From Edolisoma coerulescens (lineage: Eukaryota; Chordata; Aves; Passeriformes; Campephagidae), in the NCBI GenBank assembly GCA_013397115.1, contig VWZW01001414.1:639656-703655 (forward strand): a DNA stretch of 64,000 nucleotides. Direction: 5' to 3'. The notes under the pieces were generated by a model that saw nothing but the letters and a program-made list of their open reading frames with translations, did not search any database and was not told the DNA's origin. Below are positions 37,611-48,326 of this stretch, piece after piece; position 1 is the first letter of the stretch, and each line of letters begins with the position of its first letter. The position numbers and the translations under genes are program-made.

Positions 37611-39353
37611 GCAAAAGGAGACTATAGAAAGTTAATGCAAACATCACATTTCTTATCTCCAGAGAACATGTGTTATATAGTGTGAATTAAACTGTGAACT
37701 TTGAGCTATGAGACAAAACCAAGCCACACCTGACTGTGACATGAAAACCTTGCAGCACAAGTACCTGCGTATCTAGGTCACACTTGCATCAGAGGTTATA
37801 ATTTGATTTAGCATACACTTTTCCCTTAAGAAATGCATTTGAAAGTTTGCGTGCCCAAATTGTAAACAAAATAAACATGATATATAACACCATGTTACTA
37901 AAGGCCTTCTCAAGCTATGTTTCTTAATATATTTGAAATTAAAATGTTTTTCTTGGCAGTTAATTTCAGTATTTTTGCTGTCAATTTTCCAATTCACCAC
38001 TGCATTAGAATGCTAAAGTACAATTATGATTTTCATGGGCTAAAGTAAACAGAGTGCAAGCATAAAAAATTGCTGACCTGTTCTTATAACCTACATAACA
38101 GATTTAAAATCAAGTGGGTTTCCTTTTCATTATTTAACAGGAAAGCATATTACTTTAAAATTTGTCATCATTATACAGGTTTTCCAAGATCTCATTGTTC
38201 ATATTTTTAACACTTCTTTTTTTCCTCAATTTTACCTTCTTATTTAATACCTCCTGCAATTCCATAGCTTCATTATCTAGAATAAATATGCTGCACTCCT
38301 ACTGCTTTATGGCACACAGGGGAAAAATAAACCAGAGCTTCAAAAATTCATATTCAGTACCTGCAACTGCCTCCTCACAAGGAACTAAAATCTTTAGTCC
38401 CTGGTCAGAATGATGCTGTTCAGAAGGATTTGCTGAGTAAGGCACATCCTTCTCACTGGAAGAGTTAACAGTGAGTATAAAGCTCATTACAGCTTTAGTG
38501 GAAAAATGTTTCAGAGCAGTGGTTGGAAACATGGGGTAGATGTTACTCAACAAAAGATCACCACAAGCTAAAAACTGTAAATATCTGCTTTTTTTAAATT
38601 GCTGAATAAGCACCAGACATGATTAAGAGTCAAGAAGAGTTGCCAAGATTTAGCATCTCTAGAAAATCATGCCAGAAGTAGCTCAAAATCAGCAATTCAG
38701 TCATGTCATTTAAAAAGCAGGTCAGAGCTCTTGAAAATAATTTGCATTTGTTACATAAATGGCAGAATCAAATGCATAATGATGGTTCCTCCCCACGTAT
38801 ATTAATACAGTTTTATGTAGAGCAATGACAATTAACAACACAAAGTACCGGCAATATTGCCCAGATGACTGGAAAAGACAAGGAAAAACACCAGTGCAAG
38901 CCATTGGATCTTCTCTGTGTATCTGAATTTATGCAAAAGGGAAAATAATGAGATCCGAGGGAAATTCTGCTTTTTTGTTTAATCTGAAGACAGAGCTCAT
39001 GCATCTGAAGGCAGCACCATAACCTCACTGTGCTTCAGTGTGCTTACACTGCTGCTTGGGGAAATTTTCACACCTCTGAAATCATCCGAATTGGAAAAGG
39101 TAGGGGAGAAAGACAGACACTGACCTGTCACTAGAAAAATGCCCCTCAAACCACTGTATTACAAAAACTGAGTTTTATAGTGATTCCATTCTATAAACTG
39201 AAGTGCTCCTGGATAAACTGACCCTGTGAACAGGTCAACTCCTGTTCTAACAAGTACCTTCACTTTCCTGGCCTCTTAATCATTTTATCAGCAGGTAAAT
39301 AAAGAGGAACCATTCTGCTCCCTTGGAGGAGCTGAACACGAAGCAGAGTTTAC

Positions 39354-39429
39354 CTTTTGCAGAGTGTGTATTCCTCACTGCTCGTGACGCCCCTGGGAGG
39401 GGGGCGGAAGTGCCAACCGTCCCGGGACC
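39354..39429 (-). CDS. HELZ: HELZ exon 7: start of CCCH zinc finger (residues 160-185)
   Basis: The exon encodes GSRDGWHFRPPPRGVTSSEE followed by YTLCK. It includes the aromatic WHFRPPP segment and the first zinc ligand, C183. It is 76 nt long, starts in phase 1 and ends in phase 2, with a CGGCAG acceptor and a GTAAAC donor. It is notably GC- and CpG-rich compared with the AT-rich introns on both sides. On the plus strand this shows as a G-rich stretch near 39391-39406. Confidence 0.95.
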
Positions 39430-39832
39430 CTGCCGAGACACAACCGCCGTCAATCCTCAGCTGCCAAGAGCTTTCCAGTCAGACAGCAACTGCTCAGGGA
39501 TCTCTAAGCATCAACCCAAGGTGTATCTGAACACAAGCAAAATTATCCCCCCCAAAATTGATTTACCATCCCTAACAAATTCATTCAGAGCACAGGCGAG
39601 TTTCAAACCATCTGCAGAACGGAGCAGGCTCTGATACAGCCCCTGGTCAATAAACAGAAACTTCTGCCTCCAAAACCAGTCACCACTGAGATAATTCTAC
39701 CTCAGACAGTGGGGCTCATCACAAGAGTCAAGCCCCTTTTTTGCTTTTTGCCTGCAATGCAGTGCTGAGCATTCAGCAGGATCCAAGTCTTCTCACTAGG
39801 AAATTATGTAGCTTTAAAATTGAGTTACATAC
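39430..39832 (-). other. HELZ intron 6 (403 bp)
   Basis: This short intron lies between the linker exon 6 and zinc-finger exon 7. A little CpG-rich sequence next to exon 7 continues the composition of that exon. Confidence 0.9.
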
Positions 39833-39881
39833 CTTCTTCTAAATCTTCTACATGATATCCTGATGGTACTTTACCAGCTGC
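39833..39881 (-). CDS. HELZ: HELZ exon 6: linker before the zinc finger (residues 144-160)
   Basis: The 49-nt exon encodes AAGKVPSGYHVEDLEE plus one base of a glycine codon completed by exon 7. The GYHVEDL core is shared with human HELZ, and the residues before it differ. The acceptor is TTGTAG and the donor is GTATGT. The segment is a short acidic linker leading into the zinc-finger exons. Intron length to exon 7 is only 403 bp. Confidence 0.94.
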
Positions 39882-40281
39882 CTACAATTATATAAAAAGG
39901 CCCACAGTTATAAAGGAACACAAAACAATTTCATCAACAGGAACTGCTGTCAAAATGGGTTTTAGAACAACTATTACAAAAATATCAATCATAAGTTGAA
40001 ATTACTTCCAGTCACAAACCCTGCTGATAACAGGGATTCTGACAGGAACACCAAGTCAACTGGTTAGAAGAAAATTTTAGAGATTTTTATAAGACCGAAT
40101 TCCACCCTGTGATCAACTTAATGTGGACTGCAGTGAATTTCTAAAACACCAAAAACTAAACTGCATTGATAAGTAGCTTTCTATCTACATCAAAAATAAA
40201 GCTCAAATAAATGACTAAGCATAAGGAAAAAAAGAGAAGGGACAATTTAATCAGCAGACAGGAGAGTTTGACCTCCAGTAC

Positions 40282-40294
40282 AAAAAAAAAAAAA
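40282..40294. repeat. Poly(A) tract
   Basis: Thirteen consecutive A residues on the plus strand. Confidence 0.85.
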
Positions 40295-40379
40295 GGTGAT
40301 TAAGAAGGTATTTATATTGTTAAAAAATTTCTGAAGTAACATTTATTACTTCAGACTAATTTCCAACAGAGAAAAGCAG

Positions 40380-40405
40380 AATAAATAAATATATAAATAA
40401 ATAAA
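40380..40405. repeat. (AAAT)n microsatellite
   Basis: ATAA/AAAT units with one ATAT interruption. Confidence 0.8.
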
Positions 40406-40676
40406 GCAGATCTAAATGTTTGGAATTCTTTCTACTTGCTACTTCAAGAATCAAAAACCTATTAGCATCATTTCTTATTTTCTCATACATCCTGCAAGAC
40501 TGTGAGGAAAAGTTCCTGAAGAGGTTGTTGGGTAAAGACTACCACAGCAGCAGAAACAATAATGTTTGAACCAGTCTGTTCTCAGTGAGCCTGGATCTCC
40601 TGGGACACATGGAAAGCAGCCCTTCAGCTGCTTCAGGTACTGCTCATTATTTTCCCAATAATATCCTCATTATTAC

Positions 40677-40733
40677 CTCTGTTTCAGCAAGAAGTGTTTT
40701 CAGTCGTGTCAGATCTTTAGTTACCATCCCGTT
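40677..40733 (-). CDS. HELZ: HELZ exon 5: 57-nt in-frame exon (residues 125-143)
   Basis: The exon encodes exactly 19 codons, NGMVTKDLTRLKTLLAETE, phase 0 at both ends. It follows a strong C-rich acceptor (TGCCCCCAG) and ends at a GTAATA donor. The human protein has the same stretch with Ser in place of Ala near the end. The residues form a likely helix linking the TPR-like region to the zinc finger. Because its length is divisible by three and both ends are phase 0, it could behave as a cassette exon. Nothing in the sequence shows that it does. Confidence 0.95.
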
Positions 40734-42879
40734 CTGGGGGCAGAAAGAATATTAATTATTGAACATCATTGCATGCATTAAACTACAGCAACCAAGTCCA
40801 TTGCCCTCTCAACACCAAGAGAAGGGCAGAATGAAAAGCTGAGTTTGACTTACAACACCAATTTTAAATGACATTAAATAAAACTAAGTAAACATTATGG
40901 TGAAAAAGTGAATTCTACACTGGCCAAAACCAGCACTAGACTTACAGCAAGTATCAAAACAGGACAATTCAGGAAAGCACCATATTAAAAAGAACTTGAG
41001 GAAAAAAATATACCATGGTTACTGCAACACTTCAGCTCTGAAGAATTAATATAACAATCTTTCACTGCTGTTGCAGTGATGGATTCATTTCTTTTTAAGG
41101 ATCTACTTTACAGATCACTAATTTCTGCAGCTCCATAACTCTTCCTGCTCTGATGTAGACTGTGTAATTTTTGGAGTTTCCCCTCAAAAGTAAAGATTAG
41201 TCATGTAACTAACTGCATAGTCAAGTACAACTGAAGTAAAAATCTTTCAAAATTGAATTCATCTGAAATACATAGGTATTTGTAACAATTTCACACTCTT
41301 CTAAGTCAAAACTTTGATTAAAGCAACCCAGACCTGTGGGGTTTATTTCTATAATCTCTTGCAGAAATTTAATTAAGTGCTACTACATTCGTTAGACTTC
41401 TCCACGTTCTGACTGTGCTACTGAGCAGCAGAAATTACTCTTTGCTGAAAACTTACACACTTAACAATCTTCACACTCAGGCTTTTTCCAAAATGATTTT
41501 TCACTTTTGCAGCAGTAGGCTGAAAATTGAACTTGTTGAGCTTGTTATTAGAGCAAAAAATGTTACCAAGAATCATTCTCTTAAGCCACTGGGGAGGAAA
41601 CTGGGTGGATTCCAACTCTTCAATAAATTCATTCCAAAACTTTGTTTCACTTCTTTCAGACAATGGCACAAGTCAGAAAATCAGCTGCTGATTTTAATAT
41701 TCCTACTGAAAACAACTGTGTCTAACAACCTAAAGCTTGTAAAAACCTCTCAAACTCTGCTTTGGGATGACACTCTGGAACTCTATACAAAGGTACCTTT
41801 ATTTGCACAACAACAGCTCAAAACAAGGGCACTCTACATTCCCTGCAATAAGGCTATTTTACTAATTTTTCCTGAAGGCAAGTTTCCTTCAACCTCACCA
41901 GGAATTTTTCAATGAAACATTTTTCATCAGAAAACAGCTAAACAAAGAAAAAAACCCTTTCTTTATGTAAAAATAGCCAAAGGCCGGGGGGAAGGGAATT
42001 CAGGATACAGCCCAGACAGACAAACAGAACACTCAGAAACAGCCTACTGATTCAGTTAAGCACCAGGACACAGGAGACAGGATCCAATCTCAAGGTAAGA
42101 GGTTCTCCTGCAAGTTTCTGATGTCACACGTTCCCGTCAGTCTGACCAAGCTATGACCATGTTTCTGGGTTTATTAAGACCAGCAGTTCATGCTGATGAA
42201 CTGCCTATTTATTCTAGATAACAGAAATCAGAAGGACGCTATTTTCTAGAGACGTACATATGTCCCTAATTTTCCCCATATGAGTGGTCACATAAGAGTC
42301 AGAAGTTACTTATATGTCTGGGGTTAAAAGCATCTTTACAAGTTTTAACAGTTCATGGGTAAAAATAGAAGCTTTGAACTCAAACCTTTATCTTCGTCTT
42401 GAAATGCAAAGCTTTTTTTTCTTTTCCTGAAAAGCTTTTTATGCTGTCTTACAACTTCTCATGGGCCAGTTATTTGAAAGTCCAATCAATAATTTTTCTG
42501 CTTTAATGGACAGAATTCCAGAAGTCCATGCAAAATGGGGTCAGGTACAATTTAGAATAAGCAAGCAAAAGTTTGAGAATTGTATTATTCTCATCTATCA
42601 CACAAAGATGCAAATTTACTTTACATTCCCTGAGAATTCAGGGCCAACAATGAAAAAACTTTTCAAAATCCTAACAACTCTGAAACACTGGTTATGCAAG
42701 AACCTGGCATCCTGATGACATATGTGTGCCCATATATTTATCTTTTCCACACAAATCATTTTTGTTGCAACCTGCCAATGAAACATATGTTTGGAAGTTT
42801 GTTATTAAACAGATTTTTTCAAAGAAGGAAATACATAACTGTTTTTTTAAATCATGTATATTGCAGCAAACCCACTTAC
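40734..42879 (-). other. HELZ intron 4 (2.1 kb)
   Basis: This AT-rich intron has a 166-codon open frame on the plus strand (41415-41915). It shows no similarity to any protein I recognise and is judged to be chance. Confidence 0.88.
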
Positions 42880-43004
42880 CAGTGATTCCCCCATCAGTGA
42901 TTTGGAAAGAACATTAGACACAATTTGCAGCTTCCCTTTGAGATGCATGCAGCAGAGCACTGCCCGGAGAGATCCATCGCCCTTGGCCAGCCCCTCTCCC
43001 AGCA
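42880..43004 (-). CDS. HELZ: HELZ exon 4: rest of TPR-like region (residues 83-124)
   Basis: The 125-nt exon starts with two bases that complete a valine codon. It encodes VLGEGLAKGDGSLRAVLCCM and continues to a KSLMGESL end, collinear with human HELZ. The acceptor is TTGCAG and the donor is a consensus GTAAGT. Its 5' half is G+C rich, with several C-ending codons, while its 3' half is AT-rich. The segment is alpha-helical in character and belongs to the N-terminal TPR-like domain. Together with exon 3 it makes 162 nt, so the pair could be skipped without changing frame. Confidence 0.95.
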
Positions 43005-44736
43005 CTGCAACACAAATCAGCCACTATTACCCTCAGCACACCAAACACTTGAGTCATATATACAGTTTTCCTTCACCCTTAACAAGAAAACAAAGTCTGA
43101 AGCTCAGGTTGAATCCAGGGCTTCTTGGATGTAAATTAAGTATCATGTGCTGCTGTCTAATATTAACTCGAAGCTTGTCTCCCACCATGTAATAAATGCT
43201 GCACACGAGCTCAAAAAAGGTTGTCATGTTTACATGCTAAAATAGACATAAATTAAATACGGGAAGGGTAAATTCAAATATCTGACATAGACACAAAGGA
43301 CCTCCTCTCACAGAAAGGGTAAAAAAGAAATTGCAACCAACAACCTCGCAGTAACACAAACATGCTCAGGAAGATCCATTCATGCTCACAAAACACATGC
43401 CCTGTCGTTTCCAAAAATAGCCAACCTCCTCATGGGCAATTCCTGCTCCTTTAAAAGGGCTTTTATTCACTTATGCTGCAAAGTGTGGCATATAGGAACG
43501 ATTGTCTGAGCCCAGAAATTTACAGGCTCCCTGTAACAGGAAACTTTCCGAATGCTTCCTAGCACGGGATCAGCAGCGAGCAGTGCCAAACAGACACTTT
43601 CCTGAACACTTCCAGCAGGGACAGGATTTATTTCACGATACAGACGTGCTTCAGACAAGCTGGAACAACATTTAATCACATGTATTACCTGTCCAGAAAA
43701 CGAAATGCCAGAGTGACTAAAAAGCTTAGCAAGCTACGTGTGTGAATTGAAAAGAAGGCTGGACAGTTGTTCAAAATTGAGAAATTATAAAATAACTGTT
43801 ATTGCAGGCAACATCAACATCTGTGTTTATACTGCTACTCATGCAGATGCAAACAGCCCCTCTTAGTGCTAACAGGAATTTCACATTCGCCACAACTTCA
43901 GGATTACATTTCAGAATAATAAATCAAAACTCCTCACTCAACAGACGTTCACGTCGTTAACAGAAATTGCATGAAAGACTCAATAAATAAACAGTCCCAC
44001 AAAACATTTAAATAAAAACAACTAAGCATCTCTTCAAACTGCAATGGTAACTAAATCCTTTTTTATAAAGTGCCTCAAAGATTAGTCTGAATTCACCACT
44101 CTGATAGTACTGACCATATTGCCAAAAATAGAACTTCCCAAATCAGAAGCAGAAGTGCCAAAAATAGCTTTAACATGTCTGACAGTTTGCTATTTTAATC
44201 TCAAAGATTAAATCTCCAATTATGATATTTCATATCACTATCTGCATAACATCACCAAGCTAAAACATACGGTTGCATATAAAAAGTTGCAACACATTAA
44301 CCAGTATCTTTTGGGAAAGATTTGTGGAATAATTTAACAGATTTTAAGTTATCCTCATTCCTTGTAACACTGCAAGCAGCATACTACAAAGAACATGTAT
44401 TTCTCCAGCTATTCCAAAATACACTGATCATTCAGGTTCAAATAAAACCATCATAGCTGTGCAACATGTCAAGTCTTGTAAAAAGGCAGAACAGCAGCTT
44501 GAATAAAGCTTTGCCCATTATAAAAAGCCTGTGAGAATCAAGGAGTGTGAGTATCAAGTAGTCCATGCTAAGGTTGTTTCTTCCCAATGATACTTCAAAC
44601 ATAAAACCAAAACTAAGACCTTCTGGGATCATAAATGCAGACACTCTAAATGTCAGGTGCTGGGCTACAATTGATAACCACACATCATGGAGAACCACAA
44701 CCAAATCATTCATTCGTATATTCATAAAAATATGAT

Positions 44737-44810
44737 ATGTGTGTATATGTGGGTATATATATATATAAACACATACACAACATTTTTATATACATACATA
44801 AATATGGCAC
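44737..44810. repeat. TG/TA-rich microsatellite region
   Basis: Alternating purine-pyrimidine sequence includes 'gtgtgtatatgtgggtatat', a pure (AT)n core at about 44753-44766, and ACAT-type units to the right. Confidence 0.8.
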
Positions 44811-46154
44811 TAGTAAGTTCAAAAATGTCCTCAGTTTTAGATCTGGAAAAAAATATGTGCAGAATATGCTGGCATGAATGAAGGAAATTAACATTAATCT
44901 GGATGCTATTTCTTTGTTAACTAATATACATTTAAAGGCTGGTTTTTCCTACTCAATTTTAAAAAAGAAGACAGAGATCAGTGGTCCTATTCCACCCACT
45001 TCTACGCCTGTCCAGTGAGAGATGACAAGCAGTTACCATGACAGTTCCTTTGAGATACTCATAACTGACACACACACCAAGAAAAAGTTCCACAGATGAA
45101 TGTCACCCCTGTCCCCTATGACAAACCCATCAGAGCTCATCAATGAGAACACTATTCATTAAAAACAGCATTCTCCCTCCTACCTCCTTTAACCATCATT
45201 CAGCTTCCCATATGTCTCTCGCTTTTATTTGCCATCATGAAAGACAACTCTGAAGTTAGATTACACCCCTATAGCATACATCAATAAGGTAAAAGAAATT
45301 TTTAAAAACTTCCAGACTATTTTAAGAATGGTACCGATTAAGCGACATTTAGACTTTTTTAAGTAATTAAACTTTAATTTTACACCTACAGAAAGCAAGT
45401 TTCTTTTTCTTAGTCAGTTTTTCTGGACCTTTACAAGCAGGCTGCAGAGCCCCACAAATTCCCCAAACTATGACTAGACTATCAGTGAAAACAAACACAT
45501 TAAAAAAAACCCAAACCAATTTAAAACCCACAAGCCCAGAAAGGAACAATTTAAAGATTATCATTGCTAGCATAGGAATGTCAGAAGAGTAGATCACAGT
45601 CTGTGTAACAAAACGAAAAACTGAAAAAACTTCCTTTAACATTCCAGAGTAGTTAAAGAATTAAAACCAAAAGGTGGGACCTATCCACCTTTTCTTTCCA
45701 AATCTAACTGATTAACTCTGTTCCAACACTGTCCAAACTCAGTGAGTTCTCAGGGAATTCTGAATAATTTGCATTATGGATGAACAACAGAGGATTAGGA
45801 AGGATGGTTAACTCCTTCAAAAATACCCAAACTGAACAAGGCAGTGAAACATGAAAGGCTCAACTTCAACGTGACATAGGCACATTTGGAAGCTTTAACA
45901 AATGTGCATCATCTTGATTTTCTCTGAACTAAGTCCCAAATGCAAACCAAGATATCCACCATGTCCCTGGGAAGAAAGGAGGAACAATCAGCTGTCTTTG
46001 TGTCTTTATCTTCCTAAGAATCCTGACATTATCAACTCTTCCTACATTTGTGCACTAAAATAACTATTAGCCAAATAGCACCACTGTGCCAAAGACATGT
46101 ATTTGAGTCCTGGTACTTGAGTAAGAGCCGAAAAATAGTGAGATCTCTCTTAAG

Positions 46155-46177
46155 AAAAAAAAAAAAAAGAAAAAAAA
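46155..46177. repeat. A-rich tract
   Basis: Near-uninterrupted A with one G. It reads as T-rich on the HELZ strand, just downstream of exon 3. Confidence 0.85.
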
Positions 46178-46326
46178 GCAGAAAAAGTATTATAAAGTGG
46201 ATACATAATTTCAAATAGGAAAAAAACCACTGTTAGCAAACTAACAAAACTGGGCATCAGTTTTAAAAATTCAGACAACTGACTGCAATTCATAACACTA
46301 TGTAATAAAAAAAGAAATAAGCATAC

Positions 46327-46363
46327 CATGCCTACAGTCTTCATCTGCTTGCCCATACTTTTT
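46327..46363 (-). CDS. HELZ: HELZ exon 3: 37-nt microexon (residues 71-83)
   Basis: This tiny exon encodes KKYGQADEDCRH plus the first base of the next codon. It continues the TPR-like helix pair begun in exon 2 and matches the human KNYVQADEDCRHV segment. The acceptor is CTTTCAG and the donor is GTATGC. At 37 nt it enters in phase 0 and leaves in phase 1, so skipping it alone would shift the frame. It is far below the size that ORF finders detect and is supported by protein similarity, flanking splice sites and phase match to exon 4. Confidence 0.95.
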
Positions 46364-48098
46364 CTGAAAGGTAAAACATGAAAAGTTTAAAAATAGCATT
46401 ATTCCAGTTAGCATAAACAACTACATGCTTGAATTACAAGGTTTTTAAAACTTTTTAGAAACCATTACCTTGTATTTTCCTGGGTGGAACATGTAAAGAA
46501 CATAAGTCACATGTCAATTATAATTAATTCTTAGAATGCTGACTCTCTCAAATTCTCAGTTAATTCTTAAAATGCTGACTTTTTCTCAGATTCTCAGCAC
46601 ACAGACATTTTAAAAGAGGAGCCTGAATGGGCAAAGGTGTGTGTTTTATACAACACCTAGGAAAAAATATAAAACTTAACTTTCTAGATGCTGTGTGTTT
46701 TTTAATCTTGCACTACTATGGTTCTGTTGAAATTTTAAGATACACACATTATTTTATTCTGTCTTTTCAGTAGTGATTTTGAAGATTATTTTGTTTAGTA
46801 AAACAAGAAGGAAAATTTGGATTGTTTTCCTCTCTTACTTTTAAGACTTTACATTCTATATAATTCAAGTCTTTAATAGGAAAATTTTGATTTCAAGTCT
46901 TTTTCCAAACTCCCTGCAGACTTACTGCAATAGTATCACTATGATGAACATCCAGACAGGTGCCTCAGAGGATTTTCAAAGAGTGGTGTCCGAAATGTAT
47001 TAAATACTCCAAGCACCAATGTGCATATTGGCTGATGGAAATAATTTTGAGAGGTCAAGTCTGCGGCAACACAACTTCTATTAGAAAAACCAACCTCAGT
47101 TATTTGTGAATCTCTTCCGCTGAGGAGCCATAAGATAGGTAACTTCATTTAAGAGGTTTCCCAATTCTTGTTTTGCACACTGAATAGTCCAATCCAGCTA
47201 TTTATTTAAAGAATGCTTAAAACCATTCCCTTATCAGATGGGCAAGATTTGTCTTAAAGTTGCCCAGCAAGGTCTTGTGACTTGGCCAAACTTTTTCCAC
47301 CTGGGATGAAATGGCTCCTACTCAATACATGAAGATTTGGGGTGGACAAGGCCCCCTGTAAATCTGTAATAGCATTTCAGAAAGGTAAGAAAAAGCAGTT
47401 TGTAGGTTTGTTCTTAAGTACTGTAATGTCCTTTCCTTTAACAAACTGTAGCTCTGATGCTTTAAAGGAAGGACACAACTTTGGCAATGGGGTCACCTAT
47501 AATTCAGGGTTATGCCTCTTGCTTTGCATTTACAAACCTTTACAAGGCCCGTCTTCACCTTTCCACTAAGTATTTGTCAGAGTCTAAAAGTTACATCTTT
47601 CACCAGATATGCTCTAGCCTAGCCCTGTAAAGCTGGGATTAAGCATTAAAAGACTAATTTTAGGCATATGCAAGTGGAGCTGAACCAGCTACCTAGATTC
47701 TGGCATTTCTTGACTTGATTTTTTGAGTGTTTTTATTTGCAGAAACTTTAATTTCATGCTCTTTAAAGATAAGGTAATTTGGTATGTAATTCAGCATATG
47801 TACCCTAAACACAGCTATTTTGCCTTCCTGGAATATACTTTTTTTTTTTAATGTTTGAAGTATTTTTCCTTATTTGTTTAGAAAATTGTGATTGAGACCC
47901 AAACTAAGAGGTTCCAATCCTGAAAAATAAACGGATCAGGGAGAGCTATAAGACAGAAGCCTCATAGAAGCTATAGGAAGAGGGATTCTGTGGGCAGAGC
48001 AACATGCTAAAAATTCTGAGTTGCATTTAAATCTTGACAATACAAGCTATTTGACTTTTCTTTCCAGTTCACTAGATACTATAAAGAGTCACACTCAC
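46364..48098 (-). other. HELZ intron 2 (1.7 kb)
   Basis: This intron follows the start-codon exon and is AT-rich. No other feature is supported. Confidence 0.9.
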
Positions 48099-48326
48099 AA
48101 GTTGTAAAAAGGAAGCAATTCTATACAGAAGAGTCTCGATTTTGATGCGGTCGAGTTCTGCCTGGCAGGGCTCCGGGAGGTGAGCTGGGGGGTACTGGCT
48201 GAGGGAAAGGAGAGCCTCTGTGCAATGCTTCACTGCCACTTCATAATCCTGCTGCTTAAGGGATTCACATGCTTGTTCACATGCCTTCTCTGGTCTTCTG
48301 TCTGCCATGACTCAGGGACAGAAATC
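48099..48326 (-). CDS. HELZ: HELZ exon 2: start codon and TPR-like N-terminus (residues 1-70)
   Basis: This exon carries the translation start, with ATG at 48308-48306 on the minus strand. It begins MADRRPEKACEQACESL, very close to known HELZ. The start is well supported. An in-frame TGA lies two codons upstream (48314-48312), and the context is strong, with G at -3 and G at +4. Only 18 nt of 5' UTR (48309-48326) sit in this exon. They follow a pyrimidine-rich acceptor ending TCTAG, so the rest of the UTR must come from an upstream exon. Coding is 210 nt, phase 0, ending FLQL before a GTGAGT donor. Residues about 10-35 have the helix pattern of a TPR repeat. Residues about 38-50 (PQ-rich stretch ending ...PCQAEL) look less like the human protein than the flanks do, from memory. 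Confidence 0.96.
48309..48326 (-). promoter_or_regulatory. HELZ: 5' UTR end and start-codon context of HELZ
   Basis: This is the 18-nt 5' UTR tail in exon 2. It contains an in-frame TGA two codons before the ATG and puts G at -3. With the G at +4 this is a strong initiation context, and together they fix the start codon. Confidence 0.85.

Larger units (their letters stand above)
36659..39353 (-). other. HELZ intron 7 (2.7 kb)
   Basis: This intron splits the CCCH finger coding sequence. It contains poly(A) at 36710-36722, a short (AT)n at 36815-36829, a (TTTG)n tract at 37593-37610, and an AT-rich hairpin-like sequence at 37410-37441. Confidence 0.9.
39882..40676 (-). other. HELZ intron 5 (795 bp)
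   Basis: This intron contains an A13 tract at 40282-40294 and an (AAAT)n tract at 40380-40405. Nothing else is seen. Confidence 0.9.
43005..46326 (-). other. HELZ intron 3 (3.3 kb)
   Basis: This intron lies between the 37-nt exon 3 and exon 4. It carries a (TG/TA)-rich microsatellite at about 44737-44810 and an A-rich tract at 46155-46177 near its 5' end. Confidence 0.88.
3018..48326 (-). other. HELZ: HELZ gene, 5' and central part (exons 2-21 of a partial gene)
   Basis: HELZ is a superfamily 1 RNA helicase of the UPF1/MOV10 group. From the literature, it acts mainly in the cytoplasm, binds CCR4-NOT and poly(A)-binding protein, and represses or destabilises bound mRNAs. Twenty exon segments on the minus strand join in one frame to give 1059 complete codons, with every junction GT-AG and every phase consistent. 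In order they show a TPR-like N-terminus (about residues 10-75), a CCCH zinc finger (C183, C192, C198, H202), a beta-rich middle region (about 252-620), and the helicase core from about 640. The core has GPYGTGKT at 667-674, DEAA at 793-796, GDHMQ at 820-824, NYRSH at 864-868, and LLNTAITRAQ at 1032-1041. The human protein has about 1940 residues, so roughly 55% is here. The promoter and non-coding exon 1 lie beyond position 64000. The exons after motif VI lie below position 1. Exon numbers assume one non-coding first exon. Confidence 0.97.

Noticed and set aside
41415..41915. 166-codon open frame on the plus strand in intron 4
   Set aside because: No recognisable similarity or domain, composition typical of AT-rich intron, and located inside a well-defined HELZ intron.
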